DNA of 64,000 nucleotides, taken from contig CAWCBA010000001.1 in assembly GCA_963793675.1 (NCBI GenBank), positions 1 through 64,000 on the forward strand, in the 5' to 3' direction. The notes under the pieces are model-generated. The model had not been told where the DNA came from. It searched no databases and saw nothing but the letters and a program-made list of their open reading frames with translations. This stretch comes from RPQJ01 sp963793675. Lineage in GTDB: Bacteria; Pseudomonadota; Gammaproteobacteria; Steroidobacterales; Steroidobacteraceae. The translations under genes and the position numbers were made by a program. Shown here piece by piece: positions 17,535 through 25,817 of this stretch; position 1 is the first letter of the stretch, and every line of letters begins with the position of its first letter.

Positions 17535-18869
17535 ATGAAGCTTCCCTTGAGCCTCGCCACCTTCCTGCTCGCCGCGTGGACCTCGGTGGCAGGCGCGCAG
17601 CTCCCCGCCGCCGTCGGCGAAACACCCGTGCCTTCGCTGGCCCCGATGCTGAAGCGCGTTACCCCGGCGGTCGTCAACATCGCGACCCGCGGCACCGTGC
17701 AGGAACAGAACCCGTTGCTGAACGACCCGTTTTTCCGCCGCTTCTTCGACGTGCCGAACCAGCCGCGCGAGCGTGAATTCCAGAGCGCCGGCTCGGGCGT
17801 GATCGTCGACGCGAAGAACGGCTACATCATCACGAATGCGCATGTGGTCGAGAACGCCACCGACATCACGGTGCAGTTGCTCGACAACCGCTCGCTGAAG
17901 GCGAAGATCGTGGGCACCGACCCGGGCTCGGACGTAGCGGTGCTGAAAGTCCAGGCCGGCAACCTGGTCGACCTGCCGATCGCCGACTCCGATCGCGCCG
18001 AAGTCGGCGACTTTGTCGTCGCCATCGGTAACCCGTTCGGCCTTGGCCACACCGTCACTTCCGGCATCGTGAGCGCGCTCGGCCGCTCCGGCATCAACCC
18101 GGAAGGTTACGAAGACTTCATCCAGACGGACGCGTCGATCAACCCGGGCAATTCCGGCGGCGCGCTCGTGAATCTCGGCGGCCAGCTCGTCGGCATCAAC
18201 TCAGCGATCCTCTCGCGCACGGGCGGCAACATCGGCATCGGTTTTGCGATCCCGTCGAACATGATGAAGATCGTGATGAACCAGCTGATCAAGTACGGCA
18301 CGGTGAAGCGTGGCGTGCTCGGCGTGAACATCCAGACGCTGGCTCCCGAGATCGCGCAGAGCATGGACCTGCCGGAGTCCACGCAGGGTGCGCTGGTGTC
18401 GCAGGTGGTCGAAGGCTCGGCGGCCGAGAAGGCGGGCGTCAAGGCGGGCGACGTCATCACTGCCGTCAATGGCCGCCCGGTGAAGGACGCCGGCAGCCTG
18501 CGCAATTCGATCGGCCTGCTCAGCATCGGCGAGAAGGTGGACCTCTCGCTGCTGCGCGACGGCAAGCCGCGCCGCGTGACCGCGACCGTCAGCGAGCGTG
18601 ACGCATCGGCCGAGGCGAAGGCGGCCGGCACGCATTCCGGCCTCGAAGGCGCGGACATCACGGACGGCCCGAACGGCGTGTTGATCCGCTCCGTCGCGGA
18701 CGGCAGTCCGGCGGCGCAGCGTGGACTGCGCGCGAACGACGTGATCCTCGCGGTGGGCCGCGTGCGCGTCGCCAGCGTGGCGGAGTTCCGCAAGGCCACT
18801 GAGGGCCAGGAAGCGTTCGTGCTGCAGATTCGGCGCGGCAATGCGATGCTGGTAATCCCGATTCGCTGA
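17535..18869 (+). CDS. Periplasmic Do-family serine protease (DegP/DegQ/MucD-like)
   Basis: A 444-residue HtrA-family protease for periplasmic protein quality control. A signal peptide (about residues 1-21, ending AGAQ) precedes the trypsin-like domain with catalytic His103 (TNAHVV), Asp133 (GSDVAVLK) and Ser207 (GNSGGAL). Two PDZ domains follow, at about 255-350 and 365-440. The length is nearer DegQ/MucD than DegP. It sits behind a sigma-E-like promoter and is followed 40 bp later by an NDUFA9-like gene. Confidence 0.95.
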   Translation: MKLPLSLATFLLAAWTSVAGAQLPAAVGETPVPSLAPMLKRVTPAVVNIATRGTVQEQNPLLNDPFFRRFFDVPNQPREREFQSAGSGVIVDAKNGYIITNAHVVENATDITVQLLDNRSLKAKIVGTDPGSDVAVLKVQAGNLVDLPIADSDRAEVGDFVVAIGNPFGLGHTVTSGIVSALGRSGINPEGYEDFIQTDASINPGNSGGALVNLGGQLVGINSAILSRTGGNIGIGFAIPSNMMKIVMNQLIKYGTVKRGVLGVNIQTLAPEIAQSMDLPESTQGALVSQVVEGSAAEKAGVKAGDVITAVNGRPVKDAGSLRNSIGLLSIGEKVDLSLLRDGKPRRVTATVSERDASAEAKAAGTHSGLEGADITDGPNGVLIRSVADGSPAAQRGLRANDVILAVGRVRVASVAEFRKATEGQEAFVLQIRRGNAMLVIPIR

Positions 18870-18909
18870 ACCGGCGATTCACGCCGCACCCCCCGGAGAC
18901 GCAGCACAC

Positions 18910-19836
18910 ATGGCATTGCAGGTCTGCGTCCTCGGTGGGACGGGTTTTATCGGGCAGGAGATCGTGGCACGACTGGGCGCAGCCGGCCACGACGTGAAGG
19001 TGCTGACGGGCAATCCCGCGCGGCACCGTGAATTGAAGGTCTTGCCGTCGGTACGGCTGGTGCGCGCCGACGTGCATGACGAACAGCGGCTCGAAGACGA
19101 GTTCCAGGGCTGCGACGCCGTGATCAACCTGGTCGGCATCCTCAACGAGACGAAACTCGGACGCGGCAACGGCGAGCAGTTTCGCGAGGTGCACACCGTG
19201 CTGGCGCAGAAATGCGTACGCGCCTGCCGCGCCGCCGACGTCCAGCGCTACCTGCACATGAGCGGCCTGAAGGCCGATTCGCGGCACGGTCCGAGTCACT
19301 ACTTGAGGTCGAAGGGGCTCGCCGAAGATTACGTCCGCGAACACTGCGCCGCGGGCTCGCCCGACTACGTGATCTTCCAGCCTTCCGTCGTTTTCGGGCC
19401 AGGTGATTCGTTCATCAACAATTTCGCCGGCATCCTGAAAATCACGCCGGGCGTGCTGCCCCTGGCGTGCGCCGATGCGAAGTTCGCGCCGGTCTACGTT
19501 GGCGACGTGGCCGCTGCATTCGTCACGTGCCTGGAACGAAAGGACGTCGCCGGCCGTACGTTCCAGCTGTGCGGCCCTGACGTGATGACGCTCGGCGACA
19601 TCGTGCGACTGACGGCCCACTACCTCGGGCTCAGGCGCATGGTGATCCCTTTGCCGCGCGCGGTCTCGCGCGTGCAGGCCGCCGTAATGGACTTCGTGCC
19701 GGGCAAGCCGTTCTCGACCGACAACTTCCTCTCCGCCACGCTCGACTCCACCTGCGACTGCGACGGGCTCGCAGAGCTCGGCGTCGAACGGACGGCGATG
19801 CGCAGCGTGCTCCCGCGCTACCTGCAGGGCCGCTGA
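18910..19836 (+). CDS. NAD(P)-binding protein, complex I NDUFA9 subunit-like
   Basis: A 308-residue atypical short-chain dehydrogenase. The N-terminal nucleotide-binding motif is VLGGTGFIGQEI; VIFQPSVVFGPGD and KFAPVYVGDVAAAF are typical of the NDUFA9/YbjT-like SDR group. The classical catalytic Tyr-x3-Lys survives as HYLRSKGLAE. The substrate is unknown, and the bacterial members are not part of the NDH-1 core. It is probably co-transcribed with the protease gene. Confidence 0.88.
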   Translation: MALQVCVLGGTGFIGQEIVARLGAAGHDVKVLTGNPARHRELKVLPSVRLVRADVHDEQRLEDEFQGCDAVINLVGILNETKLGRGNGEQFREVHTVLAQKCVRACRAADVQRYLHMSGLKADSRHGPSHYLRSKGLAEDYVREHCAAGSPDYVIFQPSVVFGPGDSFINNFAGILKITPGVLPLACADAKFAPVYVGDVAAAFVTCLERKDVAGRTFQLCGPDVMTLGDIVRLTAHYLGLRRMVIPLPRAVSRVQAAVMDFVPGKPFSTDNFLSATLDSTCDCDGLAELGVERTAMRSVLPRYLQGR

Positions 19837-19839
19837 GAA

Positions 19840-20886
19840 TCAGCGTGCCACGAGCGGTGCGCCGCACAATTGAGCGTGGCGGGTCTTGACGTCGAGCCGA
19901 CGGGTCGATTCCACCGTCTCATAGAACGCCGGCAGCGAACCCGCCGCCTGCAGCGCGCGCCGCAAGCCCGGCACGCAATCCTCGTAGGTCGCGACTGCCG
20001 CGAGGTGCGCGTTGTTGAGCGGGCGCGCAAACCAGCCGTCGTACCCGGCATACCCGCCCCAGCGGGAGCGCAGCTGCTCGTAGCGGAACTCGAGCCGGCC
20101 GAATTCGCGCTGCTTCTCGATGCGCATGGTGTCCGGGGGCACGCTCGAGGCATAGAGCTGCGCGAGCCGGCCGCGCATGTCACGCAGCAGCGCCGCGAAA
20201 TCCCCTTGTCGCGCCACCGCAGCCTCGTGCGCACCGATCTCGCCTGCCCTGCCCTGCTGCAGCAGCCAGCGGCGGATGCCCTCGTCCTCGACGACGCTCG
20301 CGAACGCCTCGTTCAACTTGCTGTCGTCGGCGAAATAGAGCCGCTCGTGCGCGAGCTCGTGAAAGATCGTGCCGACGAGGCGCGTGTCGCGCCAGCCAAG
20401 CATCGAACCGAACACCGGATCCGGCAGGTGGCCCAGCGTTGAGTACGTCGGGACGCCGTCCACACTGACGTCGTTACCACGCAGCGACAGCTTCCTGCCG
20501 TAGGAGCGCGCACTGGCCTCGTTGAAATAGCCGCGGTAGGAGATGCATCCAGTGAACGGAAAGCACCAGCGGCGCGGCTCGACCGAAAACTCCGGCGTGG
20601 CGACCACGTTGTGCACGACGTAAGGACGACCCATGTCCGCGTACTTACGGTAGCTCTTGCCGTCGTGCAGCGCGAGTTCGCTGATCGCGAAGGCACGCGC
20701 CGATACGACGAGCTGGAGCCGTTCGCGGGTGTGCGCTGGAGTCGACGGGTCGGCGAGCACGTCGGGAATCGGCACGCTGCGATGGATCACCTCGGCCTGG
20801 CCGCCTGCCGCCTGCAGGACGTAGCAGCCGCTCAGCGCGAGTGTTGCGAGAGCGATGGCGGCGAGTCGCAGGCGGTGAGCGAGCAT
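19840..20886 (-). CDS. Putative zinc aminopeptidase lipoprotein (PF10023-like)
   Basis: A 348-residue protein exported as a lipoprotein: signal sequence with lipobox LALSGC, acylated Cys21. The metal site is HELAH (residues 176-180) with a downstream NEAFA Glu at about 193, the gluzincin arrangement. Conserved flanking motifs such as YFNEASARSYG and LGWRDTRLVGTIFHE match the predicted aminopeptidase family. It is convergent with the NDUFA9-like gene, with 3 bp between stops. The substrate is not known. Confidence 0.86.
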   Translation of the reverse strand: MLAHRLRLAAIALATLALSGCYVLQAAGGQAEVIHRSVPIPDVLADPSTPAHTRERLQLVVSARAFAISELALHDGKSYRKYADMGRPYVVHNVVATPEFSVEPRRWCFPFTGCISYRGYFNEASARSYGRKLSLRGNDVSVDGVPTYSTLGHLPDPVFGSMLGWRDTRLVGTIFHELAHERLYFADDSKLNEAFASVVEDEGIRRWLLQQGRAGEIGAHEAAVARQGDFAALLRDMRGRLAQLYASSVPPDTMRIEKQREFGRLEFRYEQLRSRWGGYAGYDGWFARPLNNAHLAAVATYEDCVPGLRRALQAAGSLPAFYETVESTRRLDVKTRHAQLCGAPLVAR

Positions 20887-20969
20887 GCGGCGAGCTTAGC
20901 GAAGCTGCCCTCGCGCGCGTAGCTTCTTGCGGAGTTGATCGTATCGGTGCAGGAAAGTCTCAGGACGGA

Positions 20970-21108
20970 TTCAGGTCGGCGATTCCGCGCCCTTCCCCGA
21001 GCTTGGAAAGGCAGACACGCGCCCAGGGAAGGGCGCGGAATCGCCGCCTGAAAGCACGCGCCTGAACGAGTTCCCGCGCCGGGCGCGACAACTCGCACGG
21101 CGCACGCG
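20970..21108 (+). repeat. Variable-stem palindromic element A1
   Basis: A perfect 20-bp inverted repeat (20978-20997 with 21026-21045) is capped outside by TTCAGG/CCTGAA (20970-20975 with 21047-21052). Its 28-nt loop contains GGAAAGGCAGACACGCG. To the right comes a second, smaller hairpin (CGAGTT 21067-21072 with AACTCG 21090-21095), then the tail CGCACGGCGCACGC. The same architecture, with unrelated stem sequences, recurs in A2, B1 and B2. No gene lies in 20887-21533. Confidence 0.85.
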
Positions 21109-21266
21109 GCGTCGGGAGCTTCGGAACTCAGTCTCGGCCGCGGCGCTTCGATCACCGGCTGCGATCGCCGCAAACCGGCCCTCGCTATCACTCGCTGAGG
21201 CGGCATCGGTGTGGGGCGTTCCGCCCTCGCCAGGAATCGGCGGCCATCGTTCGGCCGATTGTCAGC

Positions 21267-21434
21267 CTGCGTGCGCCGTGCGAGTCGTCGGGCATGGGAT
21301 GCAGTCCCGTCCTGGGTCTTGCCGCATCGCCCGACGAATCGCTCAGGCGCGTGACGTCAGGCGATCGATCCGGGGCCTTTCCCCGAGCGCGTGTCTGCCT
21401 TTCCAAGCTCGGGGAAAGGCCCCGGATCGGTCGC
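21267..21434 (-). repeat. Variable-stem palindromic element A2
   Basis: In the orientation opposite to A1, the tail (GTGCGCCGTGCGAG at about 21271-21284) comes first, then a small hairpin (21285-21293 with 21329-21337). A perfect 23-bp palindrome follows (21366-21388 with 21407-21429), extended by GCGA/TCGC, around an 18-nt loop GCGTGTCTGCCTTTCCAA. The loop plus first stem bases match the A1 loop read on the other strand over about 23 nt, although the rest of the stem differs. A loop-like remnant (TGCCTGCCTTTCCGGGCG) also lies at 21449-21466. A1 and A2 face each other upstream of cca. Confidence 0.85.
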
Positions 21435-21533
21435 TTGCAATCAGCGCTTGCCTGCCTTTCCGGGCGTCGGAACCGGACTCGAAGTACGACCCGGACACTC
21501 ACGTCCTGCAACGAACTCGGCTACGATTCGCGA

Positions 21534-22793
21534 ATGAAAACCTACCTGGTCGGCGGCGCGGTGCGCGACACCCTGCTCGGGCGGCCCTTCACCGAGCGCG
21601 ACTACGTGGTCGTCGGCGCACAGCCCGACGACCTGCTCGCGCTCGGTTACCGTCCCGTCGGCAAGGACTTTCCCGTCTTCCTGCACCCGCAGAGCGGCGA
21701 CCAGTACGCGCTCGCTCGAACGGAGCGCAAGACCGGTGCCGGTTACTACGGTTTCGCCACGCGCTTCTCGCCCGACGTCACGCTCGAGGAAGACCTCGCG
21801 CGGCGCGACCTCACGATCAACGCGATGGCGCAGTCGATCGACGACGGGGCTGGCGGCAGCGACGTCGTCGACCCGTACGGTGGTCGCCGCGACCTCGAGG
21901 CTCGTATCCTGCGCCACGTCTCACCCGCTTTCGTCGAAGACCCGTTGCGCGTGCTGCGTGTCGCGCGTTTCGCCGCGCGCTTCGCGCCGCTCGGCTTCAC
22001 GATCGCGCCCGAGACGATGCAGCTGATGCAGGACATCGTGCGCTCCGGCGAGATGCAGGCCCTGGTAGCCGAACGTGTCTGGGTCGAAACCGAGCGCGCA
22101 CTCGGCGAGAAGACGCCGACGGTCTACTTCGAAGTACTGCGTCAATGCGGTGCACTCGGGGTGCTGTTGCCGGAGATCGACTGCCTGTTCGGCGTGCCGC
22201 AGCCCGAGAAGTGGCATCCCGAAATCGACACCGGCATTCACACGCTGCAGGTGCTGGACGTCGCGTGCGAGTTGTCGAGCGAAACGACGGTGCGCTTCGC
22301 CGCGCTCGTGCACGACCTCGGCAAGGGCGTGACGCCACGGGACCAGTGGCCTAGCCACGTCGGACACGAACAAGCTGGCGTGCGCATCGTCGGCCTGATG
22401 TGCGAGCGGCTCAGGGTGCCCACCGAACACCGCGAACTGGGGCAACTCGCTTCCCGCGAACACCAGCGCATCCATCGCGCGGCCGAGTTGCGCGACACGA
22501 CCGTGCTCGAGGTACTGGAAGCCGCCGACGCGTTCCGCCGCCCCGAGCGTTTCGACAGGTTGCTGCTCGCCTGCGAGGCGGATGCCCGCGGACGCGGCCC
22601 GGAGTTACGGGCGCGAGCCTATCCCCAGGCGCAGACGTTCCGCGAGTGCCTGCGCGCCGCGGCCGCAGTCAAGCTCGACGCGGAAGTGATGCGGCTGCTG
22701 GCGGGTCCCGCCATTGCGCAGGCGCTGCGTGCTGCGCGCGTCGAGGCGATCCGGGCAGCGCGCGTCAGAGCGTGTGACGCAGGTCGCGCGTAG
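21534..22793 (+). CDS. cca: Multifunctional CCA tRNA nucleotidyltransferase
   Basis: A class II CCA-adding enzyme of 419 residues that builds or repairs the tRNA 3' CCA end. The head-domain motifs are YLVGGAVRDTLLGRPFTERDYVVVG, ARRDLTINAMA and the neck motif EDPLRVLRVARFAARF. An HD phosphohydrolase domain follows (FAALVHDLGKGVT, VGHEQAG), as in E. coli-type enzymes. The open frame begins upstream at 21294 inside the palindromic element; ATG 21534 is the true start by homology (MKTYLVGG). The 3' end overlaps the convergent methyltransferase gene by 29 bp. Confidence 0.95.
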   Translation: MKTYLVGGAVRDTLLGRPFTERDYVVVGAQPDDLLALGYRPVGKDFPVFLHPQSGDQYALARTERKTGAGYYGFATRFSPDVTLEEDLARRDLTINAMAQSIDDGAGGSDVVDPYGGRRDLEARILRHVSPAFVEDPLRVLRVARFAARFAPLGFTIAPETMQLMQDIVRSGEMQALVAERVWVETERALGEKTPTVYFEVLRQCGALGVLLPEIDCLFGVPQPEKWHPEIDTGIHTLQVLDVACELSSETTVRFAALVHDLGKGVTPRDQWPSHVGHEQAGVRIVGLMCERLRVPTEHRELGQLASREHQRIHRAAELRDTTVLEVLEAADAFRRPERFDRLLLACEADARGRGPELRARAYPQAQTFRECLRAAAAVKLDAEVMRLLAGPAIAQALRAARVEAIRAARVRACDAGRA

Positions 22794-23949
22794 CGAATCC
22801 GCGCAGCGGCGAGTCGTAATCCTTCGCGAGCGCGATCACCTTGAACCGCTCACCCATTTCGCCCGGGAGCGTGAGCACCATCGCCTGGCGCGACAGGTTG
22901 AGGCGTTGCGCCAGTTCGAGCCCCTCGACGTTCGCGACGAAGTCGCCGAGCCCGCAGCCAATCAGGAAATGCGCCTGCGTGGTGTAGCCGGCCACCTCGC
23001 AACCCGCACCCTGTGCCGCTTCGGCAACGGCCGTGAAATCGACCCAGGCGGTGATGTCCTGCAGGCCGACGTGAGTGAGCGCGTCCTCGTGGAAGCGGTG
23101 TCGAAAATGACAAAGCAGCGTGCCGCGCGTGCGTTCGGCGGAGTAGTACTCGCGTCGCGGCAGGCCGTAGTCGACGAACAGCAGGACGCCGCGCTCGAGC
23201 GAAAAGGCGATCGACTCGAACCACCGCGCCAGGCCGACGCACACCTCGGACTCGTACCCGTCCGGAAGCGCAACGCCGGTGTCCGCTTCGATCCTGCGCA
23301 CGGCCGCGACCAGGCGCGAGGCGGCGCGCACCTCGGCCAGCTGCAGTTGACCGAACTCCGAACTCACGCCGAGCGCATTGATGTCGCCACTGCGAATCGT
23401 GAAGCGCTCGACCGTCAGCGCGTCGAGCACTTCGTTGGCCAGGATCATGCCGGAGAAGGGACTTGCGGGCAGCGAATCGAGCCACTGCACGCGCGGCAGG
23501 AGGTGCGGAACCAGCTGCTCCAGGGTCTCGCGCTGGCGTTGGCGCAGGTCCGCGCTGAGATCGAGAATCCAGTATTCGGCCGGCAACGCGCCCTGCCGCT
23601 CGAGTTCGGCGAGCAGTTCCGCAGCCATCGCGCCGGAACCCGCCCCAAGTTCGAGCAGGCGCGATTCAGGCCCCAGCTCCCGCAGCACCTCGGCACACTG
23701 CAGCGCCAGGCAGCGGCTGAACACCGGGGCCACCTCGGGTGCCGTGATGAAATCGCCCGCCGCACCGAACTTGCGCGCCCCGGCACTGTAGTAGCCGAGA
23801 CCCGGCTCATAAAGCGCCAGCTGCATGAAGCGGTCGAAGCCGATCCAGCCGCCCTCGGCCACGATGACCGCATGGATGCGCTCAAGGAGCGCCGCGCTGT
23901 GCACCGCCTCCTCGGGAGTCAGCTCGGGCAGGTCCAGGGGAACGGTCAT
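22765..23949 (-). CDS. MidA/NDUFAF7-type class I SAM-dependent methyltransferase
   Basis: A 394-residue protein with the family fingerprint: YYSAGARKFGAAGDFITAPE near residue 55, SAM motif I LELGAGSGAMAAEL, the segment MILANEVLDALTVERF, and VDYGLPRREYYSAER. The mitochondrial homologue NDUFAF7/MidA methylates an arginine of a complex I subunit; the bacterial target is unknown. Its 3' end overlaps convergent cca. Confidence 0.9.
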   Translation of the reverse strand: MTVPLDLPELTPEEAVHSAALLERIHAVIVAEGGWIGFDRFMQLALYEPGLGYYSAGARKFGAAGDFITAPEVAPVFSRCLALQCAEVLRELGPESRLLELGAGSGAMAAELLAELERQGALPAEYWILDLSADLRQRQRETLEQLVPHLLPRVQWLDSLPASPFSGMILANEVLDALTVERFTIRSGDINALGVSSEFGQLQLAEVRAASRLVAAVRRIEADTGVALPDGYESEVCVGLARWFESIAFSLERGVLLFVDYGLPRREYYSAERTRGTLLCHFRHRFHEDALTHVGLQDITAWVDFTAVAEAAQGAGCEVAGYTTQAHFLIGCGLGDFVANVEGLELAQRLNLSRQAMVLTLPGEMGERFKVIALAKDYDSPLRGFATRDLRHTL

Positions 23950-24059
23950 CGGCGGTGGAATCCTTTCTCGCGGACAGCCCGAAGAGGCTCAGGTATCTTG
24001 GTGTCGGGCGTGCACGTCGAAGGTCTGCGGCGCGCGCTCCGCCCCACGACATTGCACCG

Positions 24060-24824
24060 ATGCGCGAACCCATGAGCAACGCTGCTGACTTTCCGCTGGC
24101 TGGACGCTGCGCGCTGGTGACGGGCGGCGCACGTCGGCTGGGTGAAGCGATCGTACGCAAGCTGCACGCCGGTGGCGCGTCGGTCGCAGTGCATCACCGC
24201 ACGTCGGGCGGCGAGGCCGACAGCCTGATCGGCGAGCTCAATGCGATCCGGACCGGATCTGCCGCGGCTTTCGCCTGCGACCTGCTCGAAGTCGAAGCGC
24301 TGCCGGCCCTCATCGCTGCAGTGCTCGCCCGGTTCGGCCGGCTCGACATCCTGGTCAACAACGCGTCGAGCTTCATGCCGACGCCGGTCGGCACGATCAC
24401 CGCGGAACAGTTCGACGACTTGATCGGCACGAACCTGCGTGCGCCGTTGTTTCTGTCGCAGGCCGCCGCACCCGAGCTGCGCAGGACCCAGGGCCTGATC
24501 CTCAACCTGGCGGACATCCACGGCCTGCGGCCGCTGGCAGCGCATCCGGTCTACTCGGCTGCGAAGGCCGGCCTGATCATGCTGACGAAATCGCTGGCGC
24601 GCGAACTTGGTCCCGACGTGCGCGTGAACGCCATCGCGCCCGGTCCAGTGCTGTGGCCCGAAGGCGGACTCGACCCGGCGCTGCAGGACGAAATCGTGGC
24701 GAAGACCGCCCTGAAGCGCACCGGCTCGCCCGCAGATATCGCTCGCGCAGCCTATTTCTTTGCGGCGGAGGCGCCCTACGTCACCGGCCAGGTTCTTGCG
24801 GTAGACGGCGGGCGCAGCGTCTGA
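24060..24824 (+). CDS. folM: Pteridine reductase / dihydromonapterin reductase-like SDR
   Basis: A 254-residue SDR. The cofactor motif TGGARRLGEAI, with Arg in place of the usual Gly pattern, is typical of pteridine reductases (FolM/PTR1). It also has the NNASSF active-site loop and YSAAK catalytic pair. The ATG at 24060 (or 24072) is preferred; the upstream open frame has no family similarity. It is convergent with folK/folB, so pterin and folate genes cluster here. Confidence 0.85.
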   Translation: MREPMSNAADFPLAGRCALVTGGARRLGEAIVRKLHAGGASVAVHHRTSGGEADSLIGELNAIRTGSAAAFACDLLEVEALPALIAAVLARFGRLDILVNNASSFMPTPVGTITAEQFDDLIGTNLRAPLFLSQAAAPELRRTQGLILNLADIHGLRPLAAHPVYSAAKAGLIMLTKSLARELGPDVRVNAIAPGPVLWPEGGLDPALQDEIVAKTALKRTGSPADIARAAYFFAAEAPYVTGQVLAVDGGRSV

Positions 24825-24856
24825 CCGGTACTGGTGCGTGAACGGCCCGCAGGGCG

Positions 24857-25381
24857 TCATGCTTCGTCGCCGCGCGCGGCCACCCACGCCAACTCCACCG
24901 GCCGCATCGCGTGCGTCGCCTGCGTCGCCTGCATCTCCCGCCACAATTCACCCAGCGTGCGCCGCTCGACCGGGTGCACGGTCTCCGGCGCGATCTCCGC
25001 CGCCGGTCCCAGCATGTAGGGCCGCTTGAGCAGGTCCGGTCGCGGCAGCGTGAGACCCGGCTCGACGCAGACCATGTCGCCGAATAACAGGATGTCGAGG
25101 TCCATCGCGCGTGGCGCCCACTTCGGCGCCAGGCGCTCGCGCCCGCACGCGGTCTCGGCCTGGTGCAGCCGTTCAAGCACCTGGTGCACCGTCAGGCCGG
25201 TCCGGAAGCCGACCACGAGATTGATGAAATCGTCGCCGTCGAAGCCGACGGCGGCATTGGCATACGCGCGCGATACGGTGAGCGGCGCAAAGTGGCGGTC
25301 GAGTACGTCCAGCGCGCGACGCAGGTTCTCGAGCGGTGCGACGTTGCTGCCCGCCGCGACGTAGACCGCCGTGGTGCTCAC
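24857..25381 (-). CDS. folK: 2-amino-4-hydroxy-6-hydroxymethyldihydropteridine diphosphokinase
   Basis: FolK, 174 residues, transfers pyrophosphate from ATP to 6-hydroxymethyl-7,8-dihydropterin in folate synthesis. It has the N-terminal AAGSNVAPLENLRRAL motif, ANAAVGFDGDDFINLVV and the signature APRAMDLDILLFGD. The start overlaps the folB stop by 4 bp (ATGA), indicating translational coupling. Confidence 0.94.
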   Translation of the reverse strand: MSTTAVYVAAGSNVAPLENLRRALDVLDRHFAPLTVSRAYANAAVGFDGDDFINLVVGFRTGLTVHQVLERLHQAETACGRERLAPKWAPRAMDLDILLFGDMVCVEPGLTLPRPDLLKRPYMLGPAAEIAPETVHPVERRTLGELWREMQATQATHAMRPVELAWVAARGDEA

Positions 25382-25746
25382 AGCGCCGGGTAGTCTTCGC
25401 GTCGACGCTCGATGACGATGCCGACGTCGCGCGAGCCACGCAGCGCGCCCTGCTTGTTCAGGCGGACCTTGACCGCGGGCACGTCGAATTCCGTGAGGAT
25501 CACCAGCGCAATGCGATCGATCAGCGTCTCGACCAGCTGAAACTCCGACTCAGCCACGAACTGCAGCAGGCGCTTCGACACCTTCTTGTAGTCGAGCGTG
25601 TCGTCGATGTGGTCGCTGGCGGCGGCCTTGCGGATGTCGGTAGACATCTCGAGGTCGATCACGACCTTCTGCTTGACCTTCCGCTCCCAGTCCCAGATGC
25701 CGATGATGCATTCGGCCGTGAGACCCGTCAGAAAAATGGTGTCCAT
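25378..25746 (-). CDS. folB: Dihydroneopterin aldolase
   Basis: FolB, 122 residues, acts two steps upstream of dihydropteroate in folate synthesis. It starts MDTIFLTGLTAECIIGIWDWER; the catalytic Lys region is VKVRLNKQGALRGSRDVGI and the central motif is TLDYKKVSKRLLQFV. The frame is open to 25860, but the ATG at 25746 matches the family N-terminus. It forms an operon with folK downstream. Confidence 0.93.
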   Translation of the reverse strand: MDTIFLTGLTAECIIGIWDWERKVKQKVVIDLEMSTDIRKAAASDHIDDTLDYKKVSKRLLQFVAESEFQLVETLIDRIALVILTEFDVPAVKVRLNKQGALRGSRDVGIVIERRREDYPAL

Positions 25747-25817
25747 CGTTGCAGTCTGTTCGCTCGGGAGGGGCGGTCGGTTCGATTCGGTCGGTTGGTC
25801 CTGCGGCCCGCCAGCCC

